Shown piece by piece: positions 13,301 to 27,400 of a stretch of 64,000 bases of DNA. The stretch comes from Parus major (taxonomy: Eukaryota; Chordata; Aves; Passeriformes; Paridae): NCBI RefSeq assembly GCF_001522545.3, contig NC_031774.1:18376424-18440423 (forward strand). The letters run 5' to 3'. The translations under genes were made by a program, and so were the position numbers. How positions within the stretch are numbered: the first letter of the stretch is position 1; each line of letters starts with the position of its first letter. The notes beneath the pieces are model-generated. The model ran no database searches and was not told the DNA's origin. It saw nothing but the letters and a program-made list of their open reading frames with translations.

Positions 13301-16300
13301 GAAAATGAGAACAAGAAGGCTCTGGAGGAGCCCTTCGTTAGAAACAGTTGAGAGTACTCACAGAACTTCTAAGATAGGGATCAGAATAATATGAGAAAAC
13401 ACTTTTGTGCCTAGGTGACTGTTTGAACAGGAAATTGCTCCGGGTGAAAGCGATCTTAGAAAATCTTTCTAAACTTCCAGTCTAAATGTGTATTCAGTCA
13501 TTTGTCAATAGTTAGTCCCTGATCCCTCTCTCTGGTCCCCTTAGTCTACAATGAAGGGGCTGTTTAGTTCTTCCATATAAACACACTTCTCAGTATATGT
13601 TTCCCAAGATTCATCCTTGTTAACAATGAACTTATTCATAAATGTAGTGGGTTAAGTAACATTTCTCATAGTAGGCAAGGAGAAAAAGCTACTCTTTTTT
13701 TCACTTCTATCAATGCTGTGGAAGTTCTTGCAGGTAAAAAACTCAAACCCTTTCATTTTACTTTATTTGAATGGCCTGTCCATCATTTTAGATGCTATAA
13801 GCCACCAAAACACTAGCTCCTCAGAGAACTGCTGTGTCTGAGGAATTGTACAGGTCAAAGTTTGAGAGAGAGGGCAACATGCAAATTTTATCCTGCTGAG
13901 CTTATTTAAACTACAAGCAAAAAAATGTCCTTCTTAAATATTAACTGGGTATTTATTTTATACTACTCTACCGTTACTCACCTCCTTCTCCCCTCATTTC
14001 ATAAGTGGGAACATTGTTTTACTCCTGCAAGAAGTCAATGTATGGCACAGGATGTCACCATGTGTAATTACACAGGCAGTGAAATGACTGGCTTTGCTAC
14101 ACCTGCAGAGTTGTTCTGAGCAGCAGAAATGTGTAGAAATCACGTGATAAACCCCTGCCTTCCATACACCAAGCTCTCTCTCATCTCTTTCATGTGTTCA
14201 TCTTGCTAGTGTAGGTATGTACAATATCACTGTGGTGTTTGGGGCTCCAAAAGCAGCCAGAGTCCTCGTTTCTGGCAGCTTAGGTTTGGGATAACTCCTG
14301 CAAAGTTCATGATTTTAGGAGGTGACCCCCCACTGTTTGTGACTGGACAAGAAGGGAGGCCGTTTCCCAGGGGACAAAAACCTCATTCCCCCAGTGTCTT
14401 GGGGTCAGCTCAGAGGAGATTTCTAGGGCTCCAAGGGCAGTTTGTCACCCTCAGTGTCTGAGTTAATGGCGTATCTGGAGTGGGAACATCAGCCAGGAAT
14501 TTTTATTTGTAAACAGTGCATTAAATAATGTATCGTATAGGAAATAATAAAATACCGTTGATCTAGTAAAGTAAATATTACATTATTGTTCATTATCATT
14601 CTTCAGTTCACTATACAAAATTCTTGCAAAGTTTTCAGTTTGTCAGTGCATTACATTGTCTGGAAGTGGGCATGCATTTATAGCCACAATTTAGTTTTGC
14701 TGTGCTGGATGCTGAATAGGGGAGACAATTGTGGCTGACAGAAGATGAGAAAGTGGTAGAATTGCACAGAACTATCCAATCCCTTCAATGTAGGAAAGTC
14801 ATAATCAAAGGGAAACACTCTAGGATGGCTGTGGAGAGGCTTGAAAAATGTAGGATAAAGGGGAGGGAGTACAGAAGAGTGTACTTGGTCTCAACTGCTC
14901 TGATATTTCACTTCATGTATCCTAGCTCAGGAAGAGATTGAATAATTTCACTGGCAATGTCTTCATCTCAATGTTCAAACCCCAAGCTGGAAAAAAATCT
15001 TCACTTTTATAAGACATTTTACTTCTGCAAAAGCAACACTTATTGCTCATTTCATAAAGAGTGTGAATTGCCATAAAACTTGCTTTTTCTCTGTGAAATT
15101 GAAAACCTAGAGATTCCTCAGGTTTCAGTGTAATAAGTTTTATACAGGAGAAGCAACTTAATTTATATTGTTTGAGAACAGAAAACCTGTGATGTAAATT
15201 CAATATTTTTTCATTTATACTGAAAATTTTCTGGAAACCATTTTAGAGGTTTTGAATGATAAAACTAAGCCATCAACTTTCTGCTCATTGGAAACTTCCC
15301 CATTGGAAACATGCATAATATCAGCTAAAATGATGAAAATCTTTTCTGGAAGGAACACATCAAGGTCAATATGTAAAGCCCACAAAATAATTTTTTACAT
15401 GATGCTTTGGTTTTGTAGATACAAGTCCTACGTGGTGGTATTCCTAAGCGACAAGTGATGATTAAAGTAGAGTGGAAGAGCTAAAAGGCAGCAACAAAAA
15501 AGTGTTTCCATTTCTCTGATTGCTGTTCTAGTAAGTGGTCCAGGGGTAAGACCATAAGATGATTCCATAGAGGTGTGGCAAAAACAGAGGAATGAAAAAA
15601 TGAAGTTCTTGTCGATGATGCATCTGATTCTCTCAGATTTTTGTAAGTGGAGGAGGTTTAATGCAGTAAGAATGATTTCCAGCCTGATTATTTTATACTC
15701 TTCATGAAAACTGTTTTAGTTTTCTGGAAAACCTCCTCAACTCAGTTGCTTTTAGTTCTTACGCAGTACTTGATTTCATTGAGAGCAAGAAGTGAGAGGG
15801 ACACAAAAATAAATTAAATGTTCTTGTGAACATACAAGTTATAATTTCAGTGCGTTTATGTTTATAAAAGTGCCTAAATTCTTTGCATGAATCTGCATAG
15901 CAGTAGGATTTGATCATACTTTCAGCTGCTGCACTCAGTCACGTTTATTGGCTTTGTTTCAAAGTGTTTGCTTTACTATTCTGTAGTACAAGTAAAAAGC
16001 TGTGGTTTAAAATTGGCCTTCAGTCACTCTCTCAGGTCCAGAAGAAGAGTTGATAGAACGGTTTATAATACACTTTTAATAGAATTTGCCCATATCCTTT
16101 CTGGCCCACTTGTATCATATTAACCTGTTTCTAAACCTGGTTTTAAATCTGCCTTGGTTAAATGCCATCTGATCACTGATTATATTTGTGTAAATTTGGA
16201 CTTCTGCATGGACAGTGACTGTTCTCTAGGTCATTTGACATAGGACAATCAAGCATAATCCACATTCAGGCTCATCTCTGAGTTGGTATCCTAAAAGACT

Positions 16301-16321
16301 TTGTATTTCTGGTTGTTTCTA
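7326..16321. other. Intergenic, no gene recognised
   Basis: Unique AT-rich sequence with one AT-only tract near 10.7 kb and a five-fold GATTA-like run near 9105-9125. The longest open frames (up to about 109 codons) are low in complexity or lack any recognisable domain. Confidence 0.65.
10703..10866. repeat. AT-only low-complexity tract
   Basis: About 160 bp composed almost wholly of A and T, made of shuffled TATTA, TTATA and TATAT units (for example TATATTATATTATATTATG). Only a few G and one C interrupt it. No coding or RNA gene signal. Confidence 0.9.
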
Positions 16322-16395
16322 GAAACTTAGAAAACAGTTGAGGTTGGAATAGATCTCTTGAGATTATTTAGTCCACCAGCCTTGCTCTCCTGAAA
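16322..16395 (-). mobile_element. Short, decayed CR1 3' fragment
   Basis: About 70 bp reading GAGGTTGGAATAGATCTCTT and GAGATTATTTAGTCCACCAGCC match the CR1 3' terminal pattern (GGTTGGAAGGGACCTCTGGAGATCATCTAGTCC type) with many substitutions. Both flanks lose similarity quickly. It lies in the intergenic region and carries no open frame of note. Confidence 0.6.
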
Positions 16396-19300
16396 TACCT
16401 GTGATGGTGTGTATTTGCATATAAAGAGACATGGCATGAAGAGCCAGGTGTGAGGTTTAACTTCTTAAGAAGTGCCAGATGGCTGCAGAGCAGTGAGGGT
16501 GAGCGAGACATGCCTTGCTCCTAAACCCCACTGCCTGTTGGAGCATTGCCTGTACCTGGAATGCCTGTACTATTGCCTGTAGTTTCCTGCTGAGCACAAG
16601 CCTAATTGTCCTTCTTTGAAAGTCCTAATTCCCAGAAGTGATGGAGCACAAGTGCAGCGTAGAAGACACAGGCAACAGAATCCTTGAAAGAAACTGGCAA
16701 TGGAGACATCACCAAAACACAGCAGAAGAGACTGAGCAAAACATACAGCTTGTTCTACTTCCTGCTGCTTACCAGTCTGAAATCAGCCTGGAATAACTCA
16801 AAAGATGCAGCAGTGGACATGAGCCAGAAGCAACAGTGATTTCTGGTTTCCAGACTGTGCCACTGTAGAGTTGTTAAAGGAGAACTTTCTAGTCTTGACC
16901 GATACTCATTTTTAATGTAATTTATTTGAAGGAGTTTTGCGTGCAAACTTTGCTGGTTTTTTTCCCCCCCTGGGTGCAGTAACTTTTGAAAGAACATTCT
17001 GGCACAGTATTGAATATTATTTGGAATACTATACATTGGAATTTAAAGCGTATCTGAATTTTGGACGTTTCCCACCAGTCTAACAGATGTGGTAAGCAAT
17101 TATTACGTGCTAAAAATTCTACCCTTAACCTTAACCCTCTGTTGTTTTTGGGTGGGTTTTTGGACAGAGGACAACTTTTTCTTTATTTTAATGCAACTGT
17201 GGCAAAAAACTTCTCATCTGTTGCCAGAACATTATAGCGTGTTCTTCCTCGGGATAATCCTTTAGGTTTTATAGCTTATATTTTTGCATAAACAATTTGT
17301 AGTTGCAGAAGTGCAAAAGCATAGTCATTAAAATCTGGTTAATATGAGGCAATATAAGTGTGAGGCTTAGACAGCTTGTGGTTAGAGAAGAGATAATACA
17401 GATTGTTAATATAGATTGTACTGTACAAATGGAAATGTGGCATAAAGCTTTATTCTTCCTTTGTCAGCTTCTTAGTAATCCAGTCCCATTTTATCAGACC
17501 TGATAGAGACAGCAACACTTTTCACCAGTAATTTTTAACTAGGAACAAACTCTCCAGTATTTTTTCTATGCCTAAACTAAATAGCATAATACAGTGTGAA
17601 GATTCAGTGTTTCCTGGGTAGCACGTGGGAGGTCAGTCATGTGGTGAAGGAGAGATTTAGCATAAGTATTATGGTCCCAATCCACTGAAGGTCAAAAACA
17701 TGAATTACTTTCTTCCTTGGCACAGCACCAGTACAATGAACGGCTCTTTCATGCATTTGTGGAGTGAAAACAAAAAGACTACTGAGAGAATGCGGGAGCA
17801 TTCTGTCTTCATTTAGAACATTGTCTGCCATTAGTTAAATCTCAGCTGCATCTTTGTGCTCCTATTAGTGCTCCCTGGAAAAGGTACTTGTTATTTCCCA
17901 GGGTGGGAAGGGCTGCAGTGGCATCGTTCTGATGATTACACATCTACTGCATTTCTTCATGGAAATCTGGGAGAAAGCCACTGCTGTTCAGGGGTGTCAC
18001 TATTGTTTTGCCTGCTGTAGGCATTTTTAAGTTTCTTCTAAGATTTTTTAGTCAAATAGAAACATGAATTCTGGAGCTGAATGATCTAGAGCTTTCGTGT
18101 AGAGGCCTGAGAGGGGAGATAGAAGCTATACCCCAGACGTCAAGAACTACTGTGAGCTCTAAAAAGCCTTTGGTTGCTATGGCAAGGTAATTTCCTCAGG
18201 AAACCTCACAAGTTCATTGCCTCCCTAGCTTGGTGTTCTTCATAGTGGGAGCAAATAATCTTTACGTCATTCAACTTCTTTTTGCTTGGTTCTTTCTGTT
18301 CAGCCTTACAAACCACAGAAATGGGAAGTCCAAAATCTGAGAGCAATTTGTTGAAGATAAGAGTTTTCTGTGAGATCATCTTAAACATAAATGCACAGGG
18401 TAAAGCAAACCATCTGAATTATGTCCTCAAATGTGTAACATATTAAGTTTGACATTTCTTGCAATAAATTTTTAGTGAATTCAACAACTGAAGGGAGTAA
18501 ATAGAAAAGGGGAAGGAAAAGAAGGGGAACTGAAACATAGAAATCAGTCAAAGAGAAAAGTTTTAGTTAAATAATCCCTGTTGCAGTTGAATAGACGAAT
18601 TGTATGAATGAAGTGGCTTGCTTTAATAGCTGGCAGGAAGAAAGCTGATCTGCATTACTTTCTCATAAACAGTATTTAAGGACGATTTAATGGAGAATTT
18701 GCTGAAGACCTAGCAGATAAAAGTAGTCAAAAATAGCTTTTTAGTGTTTTAAATCTAGATTATCACAATGTTTTAATAAAGTGACAGCGTTGATTTTCAA
18801 ACTGAGTTCTCAGTCCCTTTGATAAAATTTTAATACAACCTTTGTTAACCCTTTTTCAGTGACTTTTAGAGTGAAAGAATCTGCTACGTCTTCCACAGAT
18901 ACTGACTGAGTATGGGAGAGAGCTGATACCATCCAATTCTTACATTAGCAGGTGGTAAAGAGTTTTGAAATAGCAGGAACAGCATAAAAGCACACAGGAG
19001 TTGAGATCTCTAAGAACAACTCCAGTTAAACTTGTGAGAAAATAAATGGAAGAGATCTCAGAGATGCAGCACATGTGTGAAATAAAATCTGGCTAATTGA
19101 GGTATCAGAGAAAAGTAACTGTAAAAAGAGAATCATTAGAATGTGGAAATTTCTAGAGGACTCTTTGTTTCCTTGGCTCGCTTGTTATTTAGTATTTTCC
19201 TCTTTAGTAAGTATTAGAATACAAAGCCATTTCCAAGAAAGTTTATGGAAAAGAGGGTGCACTAAAAAAATGGTCAGACAGGTCCATTATAAAGAGCCCA

Positions 19301-20004
19301 TTATAGTTCCCATGTTGATCTGTACCTTATATTTTAGTACAGCTGCATGTGATATTTTAGAACTGTGAGCACAGAACAGTTTACTAGACAGGAAAACGAA
19401 TCCCACAAACAGCAATGTGCATTTCTCTTTTTTTATGATTGATGGCTAACTGGAAATGAGATTGTGGTATAATTTTTGCCTTAGGCCACTCCTACATCTA
19501 AACTGTTATTCTCTTTTCCAGTTTATTTTGCTCCTATTGATTTGATAATAGAATCTTTTAAACAAAAAATTCACACAGTGACATTTGAATTGTTTCCTCC
19601 TTCCAAATGTAAATATTTTGATTTTTTCCCTTCCTGTTTCAACACTACATTGTTCCAGACTGATTCAGCTGTTTAATTTTGCTCAAAGTGTTGCTCAATT
19701 AAGTATTAGTTTTACTTGTAATGCAAAAGCATCACTTTTTTAGGAGGGAGTCTGTAACTTTCCATTATTAGGGCTGAACCATTAAAATTCTTTTTCCCTG
19801 ATTGCTTGCAAAGACCAGAAACTTAGTAGCTTTTACAGACCGTCTCCTACTAATTGTGGGAGATACCTGATGCCCTGTTTGACAGCCCAGGTAGCATTTA
19901 AGCTCATCTTTAGACCACTTTCCATTTTCTCCAAGAACTGCAACAGAAAGAAAGTGCTGAAAATGAAGAACAGACTGGGTAAAGGAAACAGTAACGTGCC
20001 CTTG
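16396..20004. other. Intergenic, no gene recognised
   Basis: Unique sequence between the small CR1 fragment and the solo LTR. Nothing supported by frame, splice sites or repeat landmarks. Confidence 0.65.
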
Positions 20005-20513
20005 TGTCATGGTTTAAAGCCCAGCTGGAAATGAAGCACCACCCAGCCATTTGCTCAGCCACCCGGTGGAGAAGAGAGGAGAATCAAAAGTAAGGTTTGT
20101 AGGTTGAGATGGGAACAGTTTGGTAACTGAAGACAGAGTGAAAAAGAAAACACCCACTGACCGGTGCCAGACCCTGCTCCTGAACCCAAATTGCCTTTCC
20201 CCCACACCTTTCATTCCAGGTCACTCCCCCAGTTTATGTGCTGGACAAGACATTCTGTGGTGTGGAACATCCCTTTGCCCTGTTCAAATCACCCTTCCTG
20301 GCCATGCTCCCTTCCAGTTTATTTTCCTTTGTGTACCTCCTCGCTGGCAGAACATGAGACACAAACAAACAAAGTCCTTGACTTCAGATAAACACAACTT
20401 AGCAAAATCCAAGCCTTCAGTGTACCATCAACATTATTGTCATTTTGAATCCAAAATACAGCACTCTACCAGCTACTGAGAAGAAATTGGTTCCATCCCA
20501 GCTGAAACCAGGA
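20005..20513 (-). mobile_element. Solo LTR of an avian endogenous retrovirus
   Basis: About 509 bp running from TGTCATGGTTTAAAGCCCAG to CCATCCCAGCTGAAACCAGG. These termini and internal landmarks (CCACCCGGTGGAGAAGAG, CACTCCCCCAGTTTATGTGC, GTACCTCCTCGCTGGCAG, CTACCAGCTACTGAGAAGAA) match a long terminal repeat family widespread in birds. The + strand is the antisense of the LTR: its minus strand carries the TATA-like CATAAACTGG and promoter part. No internal retroviral sequence flanks it, so it is a solo LTR left by recombination. I see no clear target-site duplication. Open frames across it are incidental. Confidence 0.82.
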
Positions 20514-23500
20514 TATCTTCCTGCAAATAAAGTAATGATGTTTTGGGCTACATCAGGCAAAGTATTGCCAGCAGTTCAAGTGAAGCAATCCTTCCCCTCT
20601 GTTCAGCACTGGTGAGGCCACAACTGCAGTGCTCTGTCCATCAACAGGTCTTGGCTTCATGGAAAATTGATCCCTTGTCCCAGTATTTAATTCAGTGACA
20701 ATTAAAGCTGAACAAATTTTTATCTAATATATGTCCTCTCAGACCAACAGATATAATTAATGACAGACAGAAAATCAGCACTGATATATCAAGACCAAGG
20801 AGCATTACATTATGCATTCATTTGACATCAAGTGATGTGAAAATAAATAAAGTAGCATAAACTAATCTGAAGAAGAAATATAGAAATCCTGGAATCAAGC
20901 ATGCAATTAGATTATTTTCATTTGTGTTGTTTTACATTTCAAATAGAAAGATCCTAATACTCCTCTGTTAGAGTGGCTAAAGAAAGCCCTACACATAATC
21001 TGTTTAACTGGTAATATGGTCTTTCAGATTACTTCATCTGACCATACTGAAAGCAAATATAATGTATTTACTACAACTGGTTAAACTCAAAACTATAATA
21101 ATGTTCTGGGAAAATGAATGTATCGGTATCACATACAAGCATTATTTATATTAAACAAGAATGCTAAACAAACATCACAGGAAAGCAGAAATATGGCCAT
21201 ATGAACTATGAGAGCTGCTTTGAAGCAGTAGTTCTGCTGCTCCTCCCCTTTTGGGTAACTGCAGAATCTTTTTATTAAAACCTCATGAAGCTTTGATTCT
21301 TCAGTTTAAGAGCCCAAATGGATGGATATATTAAAAGGGAGTTTTTCTGGGTGACAGAAACATTATTTATGAGATCAAAACACATGTTATGGAATTGGTG
21401 CAAACATAAGATTTCCCTACAAAACCTATTATTTTCAGCTTAAGCAAATTTTTTGTGGGATTTTGTGTTTGTTGTTTTTCCTGAAATAAGAAAGTCTATC
21501 AATGACTTCAGTGGACATCATACTGAATTTTTAAATCATTACTGACTCTTGCTATTTCCAAAAATACCAGCTAACTCTAAGGACATCCTACTGTGGAAAG
21601 ACCAGGTTTGTTCCTGAGACTTTTTGAAAGAATGGTTGCATTCTTGGTCACTGAAATAATTTAGTTTCACTTCATGTAGCCTAGGAGAAAAAATGAAGAT
21701 TGTCAAATTATCCTTTGCATTAGTATTTATGTAGATAACATCACCTGTTTATAAAGCCCTGATCATCTCTGACCTTGTAGAAATAATTTTCTTCATTACC
21801 ATAGAGGTAAATATGCACAAATTGGCAAAATTCCTGCGAGCACTGCAGTGCATCTTCAGGTTTTCTTAGCAAAATAATCTATCTATTTTAGGTCATTTTT
21901 AAATTGGACATCTCTGCATGTTGCCAAAGCAATGCAGCTTAAACAAGCAAATGAATCAGTTGGTGTTGGATATGAAGGATATTTTCAATATTCTGAGTTA
22001 CCCACTTCTTTGCTGGGCTCTATTATTATTGTCATTCCTTTTGATGGTGTAAGAAATCAACTCTCAATGTCTGAAATTTTCCCTCAAATGCTGTGAAATT
22101 ATTGTCATTATGTGCACTCTCTCTCAAGCCAATGGGGCCACATATGCCATCATAGAGCACAAAATCATTTATTTCCTCCCCTTTAAAGTGCTGTGAAGGA
22201 TTTTTGCAATACTGACCCATCCAGTTATTTCTAATGGCAGTAGAATGTAATTTCCTTTCTCTGGCCAACATAGTAAGAAAGAGCTGATGAATAAATAATT
22301 TAACTACATCTCTTCAAATGAAAAAATCCATTTTGGAGGAATGGTTTTGTTTTCATTGCACAGATAAATATCTCAGCCTACACTTTGAAGGAGAAACCGT
22401 TAGGCTCAACAATAACATTTCTACACTGATTATCACTGCCTTACTTTCTTGCTTAATGTAATAATTTCTTCTATTAAGATCTGAATATTCATAAATGGGA
22501 ACATAAAAGTAAATATATACTCTTATAAATATACAATCAATTCAATTTCTAGGTCAGAATTGCAAACTTTCTTAAAATACAGAGTTCTAAGTTGAGAGAT
22601 CTGTGGGAGGGATTTATATCCACTTTACTTAGAGTGCTCAGGGAAATAGATACTTTATGCTCAGGTTATGTGTTTTAAGCCAGAAGAGTTGGGGAAATAA
22701 TAAAAAGAAAGAATGTTTTAAGTAATGGAATAGGAAATTCTTTAATTATGGTTGTGATCTCATGGGTGGTGGAAAAGCTGCAGTCATTGCTGCTTTGGGA
22801 GTACACTTCTTACAGCCTGCTAAGTGAGGGGAGAAATAATCTCATCACCATCAGTAACTCTCTCTCTGACCATGCATTCTGTGCAAACACAGTCATTGGG
22901 TTTGATCTGAAGTGCTGTGAGAAAATATAGTGGGGAAAAAATTCTAAAAAAACATTTCTAAAAAATTATTTTGACCATGGTGATAAAGGAGGGATCCTGT
23001 TTTATACTATTCAATATTTACGAGGGTCCCAAATCATAAAGATACATTCTTGTGTATGTATCTAAAGAAAAGTGAGGGCATGCAAGAAGATTCTTTGTTT
23101 TAATTTTTACTTAATCAGGAAGATAAAAGGGCAACAGACTGGGCAACTGAAACAGAACATGTTAAGACAGCTTCTTTTTTTTTTTTTTTTTTTTTTTTTT
23201 TGACATAATTCTCCTTAATCCAATGAGTAAATGGGAATAAAAAAGAATTGTGCCATTGTTGAATGAGTGGAAGCACAGGCAGGAAGCACAGTACCTTCTT
23301 GTACAAGGTGATATTATGAAAGGTAGCAAAGAGTTATGTTTCAGAGATTCTTTAGCAGGTAAACAATTGTCTTTCTCTTTGGGAATTTCTTTTTGTCTTG
23401 AGCACTTTTATTTGAATAAGATGTGCAGTCATCAAGGGTTTCTCAGCAGCAGTTCCAAATAAATGAAGCTGCCTGGAGTACAAAACAGGCACTTGATGAG

Positions 23501-24342
23501 CCAGGCTCATGAGCCATTGATGAGTGCACAGTAATACAGGAAGCTGCAGTCCAGAGGGAATGTGATAGAACATGTCTCTGTATCCAGTACCTGCAAGGAT
23601 GTGCTATCAGTCATTGCAGATATCTTGGGGATTACCACATGCTGAAGTGAGGCTGCTCACTGTGTGGAAACACCAGAGAATATGGGTAGCTCACTGGTGA
23701 ACACATCTCTTAGACATTTTAAAGAATTTTTCAAAGAGGATTTATATGGACTAAATTCTTAACCTAACTTCCTGCCAGAAAAAAAAAAAAAGGGTTTAAC
23801 ATCAGTTTGGTAAAACCTAACTAAAGACTAAAGAAAAAAATACAGACTTCTTAAATCTATGCAAGAATGCTGGGTACTTTTTGTGATGGAAGTGGTGAGA
23901 TTACTCTTACTTGTCACGGGGTGAGGGTGGGGAACAAGGGGAGCAGAAAGGGGAAATTCAAAAATTAAAATAATGAGATGTCAGAAGTTCCTTCAATGAG
24001 TTGTTAGGAAGTCACAGGAAAAGAATGCAGATTTTAGTCCTCTTAGACAAAAGGAAAAAATAAAACCCAACCATGTGCTTCCATGTAGTTTGTACAGCTA
24101 CTGTGGCATTGTAGATTCCAGTGAGACAGAGACAGGACCCTGAGACATGGGGATATTCTCCATGCTTCCCACTGCACTGAACACTCCGTTTCTGGCAGCA
24201 GAAAAATGCAGTAATGTGGTGCTATAAAAGGAAAACTTATTTCACTGTATAATTCATTTATATCACATTTTTGTTCTTTCTGGTTTTCCTGTCATTTTGC
24301 TCTTTAAATATGTGATGGGTGATTCACAAATTTTCTTGTTTT
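20514..24342. other. Intergenic, no gene recognised
   Basis: Unique AT-rich sequence to the right of the solo LTR; contains the T27 run. No coding signal. Confidence 0.65.
23175..23201. repeat. Poly(T) run of 27
   Basis: Uninterrupted T run. On the minus strand it is a poly(A) run, but the sequence to its right (5' of it on the minus strand) shows no recognisable retrocopy body, so I treat it as a simple repeat. Confidence 0.9.
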
Positions 24343-24350
24343 ACACACAC

Positions 24351-24443
<93 letters not shown>
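24343..24443. repeat. (ACACAT)n hexanucleotide microsatellite
   Basis: About 15-16 copies of ACACAT in perfect register after a short ACAC lead-in, ending in CACAAACAAAC. The tract alternates purine and pyrimidine throughout. It is open in frames on both strands, reading YT repeats on + and YV repeats on -, which is an artefact of the repeat. A short (TA)n follows at 24478-24492. Confidence 0.97.
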
Positions 24444-27400
24444 AACAAACATACATAGTGGTAGCAATACAAAAATAATATATATATATATAAGTATACT
24501 TGGATGACTACATGCTACCATAGATGTTTCAGCCTTTATTTGCATTTTGAAATGAAAATAGATATGAAGAAACCTGGTATCACAACAAGGTGATTTTTCC
24601 TTTTAAGGATCATTAATATGGATATTTACAACCTAATCAGATTATATTTCTGTTACAGTTTCTCTCCTTTTAAAAGAAATGTCTCCACAAAAGTGAAACA
24701 CCATTAATAGTTGCACAGGAATTTAAACAGCATCGTAACTGTGCTATGAGCACAGAGAAATACAGAGCAATATTTAAACCAGCCAATCCTTGAATGCCAG
24801 TCTGGCCCTTTCTGTAATCTACTTGCATAGCTGAGTCTCCTGTCTCCCTTAAGAGGATGCTGAGAATTTCTTCAAGTCTAAAGTAAATTGTAACTAAAAC
24901 CACCCAAATAAGCAAAGAACACAAACATAACTAAAACAAAACCCAACAAAAATCCCCAAACCTGGTGTAACACACTGTTCTGCAGCTTCTCATCTGATGT
25001 GCAATTTATTGACTGTAATTGAGAGAGTTCATTGCAAAATACCTGGCATGTTATTTATGACTTTCCTTTACTCTTCATGTAGCCACATGCAGAAGAAAAA
25101 AATTATTGGACTAAGGTGGAAGTTGAGAAATAAGTAATTTATTCCTTTGGAAACTGGAGTTTATTTATAAACCCCACACATGGCTTCTGATTCCAATCCA
25201 AAGACTTTTAAAAATAATTAAGCAAATGAGTTTGTTGCTGAATTAAAAAATCAAATTAATAAGTGAAGCTTTGTTTATCCAGAATTAGGGTGGGTAGGAG
25301 GTGGTTACATGCAAATAATTACTGATTGAGACAACACAGACTTAATTGCTGGGTAGAAATGAGATCTCTGACCGTATCGTGGTTTTTTGTCTCCTTTCTA
25401 GAGCTTGAGATTTTATGACTTGTAGCAGGTTTCTGAATTTTCTCCAGGTTCCCTTTTTCTCTGCTCTGCACATCTCCTTTGGTTTGCACCTCTTTCCACC
25501 TCATAGCAAATTCACTCGTGTCTTTGATTTAACAGAGAAGCCAAACTGAGATTTAGAGACACTCTTGAGACTCTGGAATTTCTTTTCCCCTCTGAAATCT
25601 GTCAGGTTTTAGGGTATACACAGGGAGAAAAGTCAGCGTAGTATTTGGGCTAGTGAAGCAGATTGGTTTACTGAACATAGTCCTACATTTCTAAGTGTTC
25701 AGCCTTAGGTATAGGTTTCAATTACTAAACAAAGCTAAATTTAACTGAAATTGGGGAAAACAAGCTCCTTGGTTTTAATACTTCCATCATGGAACAGACC
25801 AAACTTCTAATACTTTAATTTTCTCCTTTTATTGTTAAGTTTGACAGATACAACTGATTGCCTTTTGGGCTTGTGATAATTTTTTTGAAGATGGGCTGAA
25901 CATCTGAATTCAGAGTGCTTTCCACACTTGAAGACTGGCTGACAGACAGTACCCAGATTTCAAAATGCTGAAAGGGTTCAAAGTGTCAAAAATGGTGTTT
26001 GTCTTGTTTGGAAAAAAGGTATTTTTACACTGACACAGAAAAGGAATCTTTGCTCAAACCAAAAATTACTTTTGTAACTTCAAGAAGAAAAATCTTTCTT
26101 GAAGTTTTTATATTCAGGAGCCCCAGCCTAAACATAGGATCAAATTCTGGCTCATTTTGGGACTATTTAGGAATAGGGAAGGCACAGGCCAGACAAAAAA
26201 AAAATCTGGTGAATTTGAGACTCTGCCTTTAGGAAAGAAGGGCTGAGGACAGTACTGCTGTGTAAGCCTGTGGTCTAGCTCAAGAAAAAGGAGCCACCAT
26301 CATGTGAACTTCTGTAATTCCCCCTTTTCCCCCCTGTTTTCTAGAACTTCTCTTGTGACTTCCAGATTTATAAAGATGCTTCAGTGTTGCTTGTATGATC
26401 AGTGTTGCATGGCTGAAACTGTACATAAAGATCATTGGAGAGAGTCATCTGGTCTCTCTAGACTTGATATTTTCAGTGACAACATATCTCCTGACAGATC
26501 TTTTACTTTTTCCTTACTCTACTACCATACTTATAGCAAGAGATCATTGTATATTTCATGTTTCTGAGCTGCAGTTCAGAAGGGCTTCACTGATCTCAGT
26601 AGAATAATGCTAATAAGAAAAGAATGTGTTCAGCCCCTATTCCCTTGTTTCAAATCCTGTATCCCTTCTTTCACTAATTTCCTTCACTTTGTACCACCCC
26701 ACTCACAGGAATTTCTGAAACAAGTCAGAGCTGCACAGTTATTAATTCCAATATTCCTTTAGCACTGCCTGCCATTCTAAAAAGCAAGTATTATTTGCAA
26801 AGTAATAGCTCAGCATGCAAAGCACTGAGGAATGTATAATAGCACAGCAATGAGAGCATACTTGACCTAGGAGATCACTATATGTCTCTTTGAGAACTCT
26901 TTTTTGTACAAATGTTTTTCCTTAAAATGCCTGTGTCTTGAACTCTCCATTCACTCATGCATCAACCCACGTTTTCTCTGGTGTTAGAAGCAATTACTGA
27001 AGCTATGAGGGAGTAGAAATTATTCTAAGATCTTGATCGTGTGAGGTTCTAAAGGTATTGCAGAGCCCAGAGCATAATGCCCTCTTTCCATGACAATGGC
27101 ACTGATTGCAGTAAAGTATAAATAAATAGGTGTTTCTGTTGGAGTAAAAAAGTAAGAGATGATTAAAAATGACTCTCATAAATTCCTACAGAGACTATTC
27201 CTAATTTTTCAGTCAGTAATTTTCTACCTACTGATAATATCCCATCCATCAGGGATATTAAATGGATAGTTGAAAAATGTAAAATTAGGATGTCTGCGAG
27301 ATGGTTAATAACACAAATAGAGAACAGATGCATTAAAATACAAATGTTCCTTCCCATAAAGTAATTAACCTGTGTTTCAAGAAACAGAAAAAGCTACTAG

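Noticed and set aside
23175..23201. Poly(A) tail of a minus-strand retrocopy
   Set aside because: The sequence that should be the retrocopy body shows no gene or repeat similarity and no target-site duplication.
24319..24545. Open frames on both strands reading YT and YV repeats
   Set aside because: Direct translation of the (ACACAT)n microsatellite.
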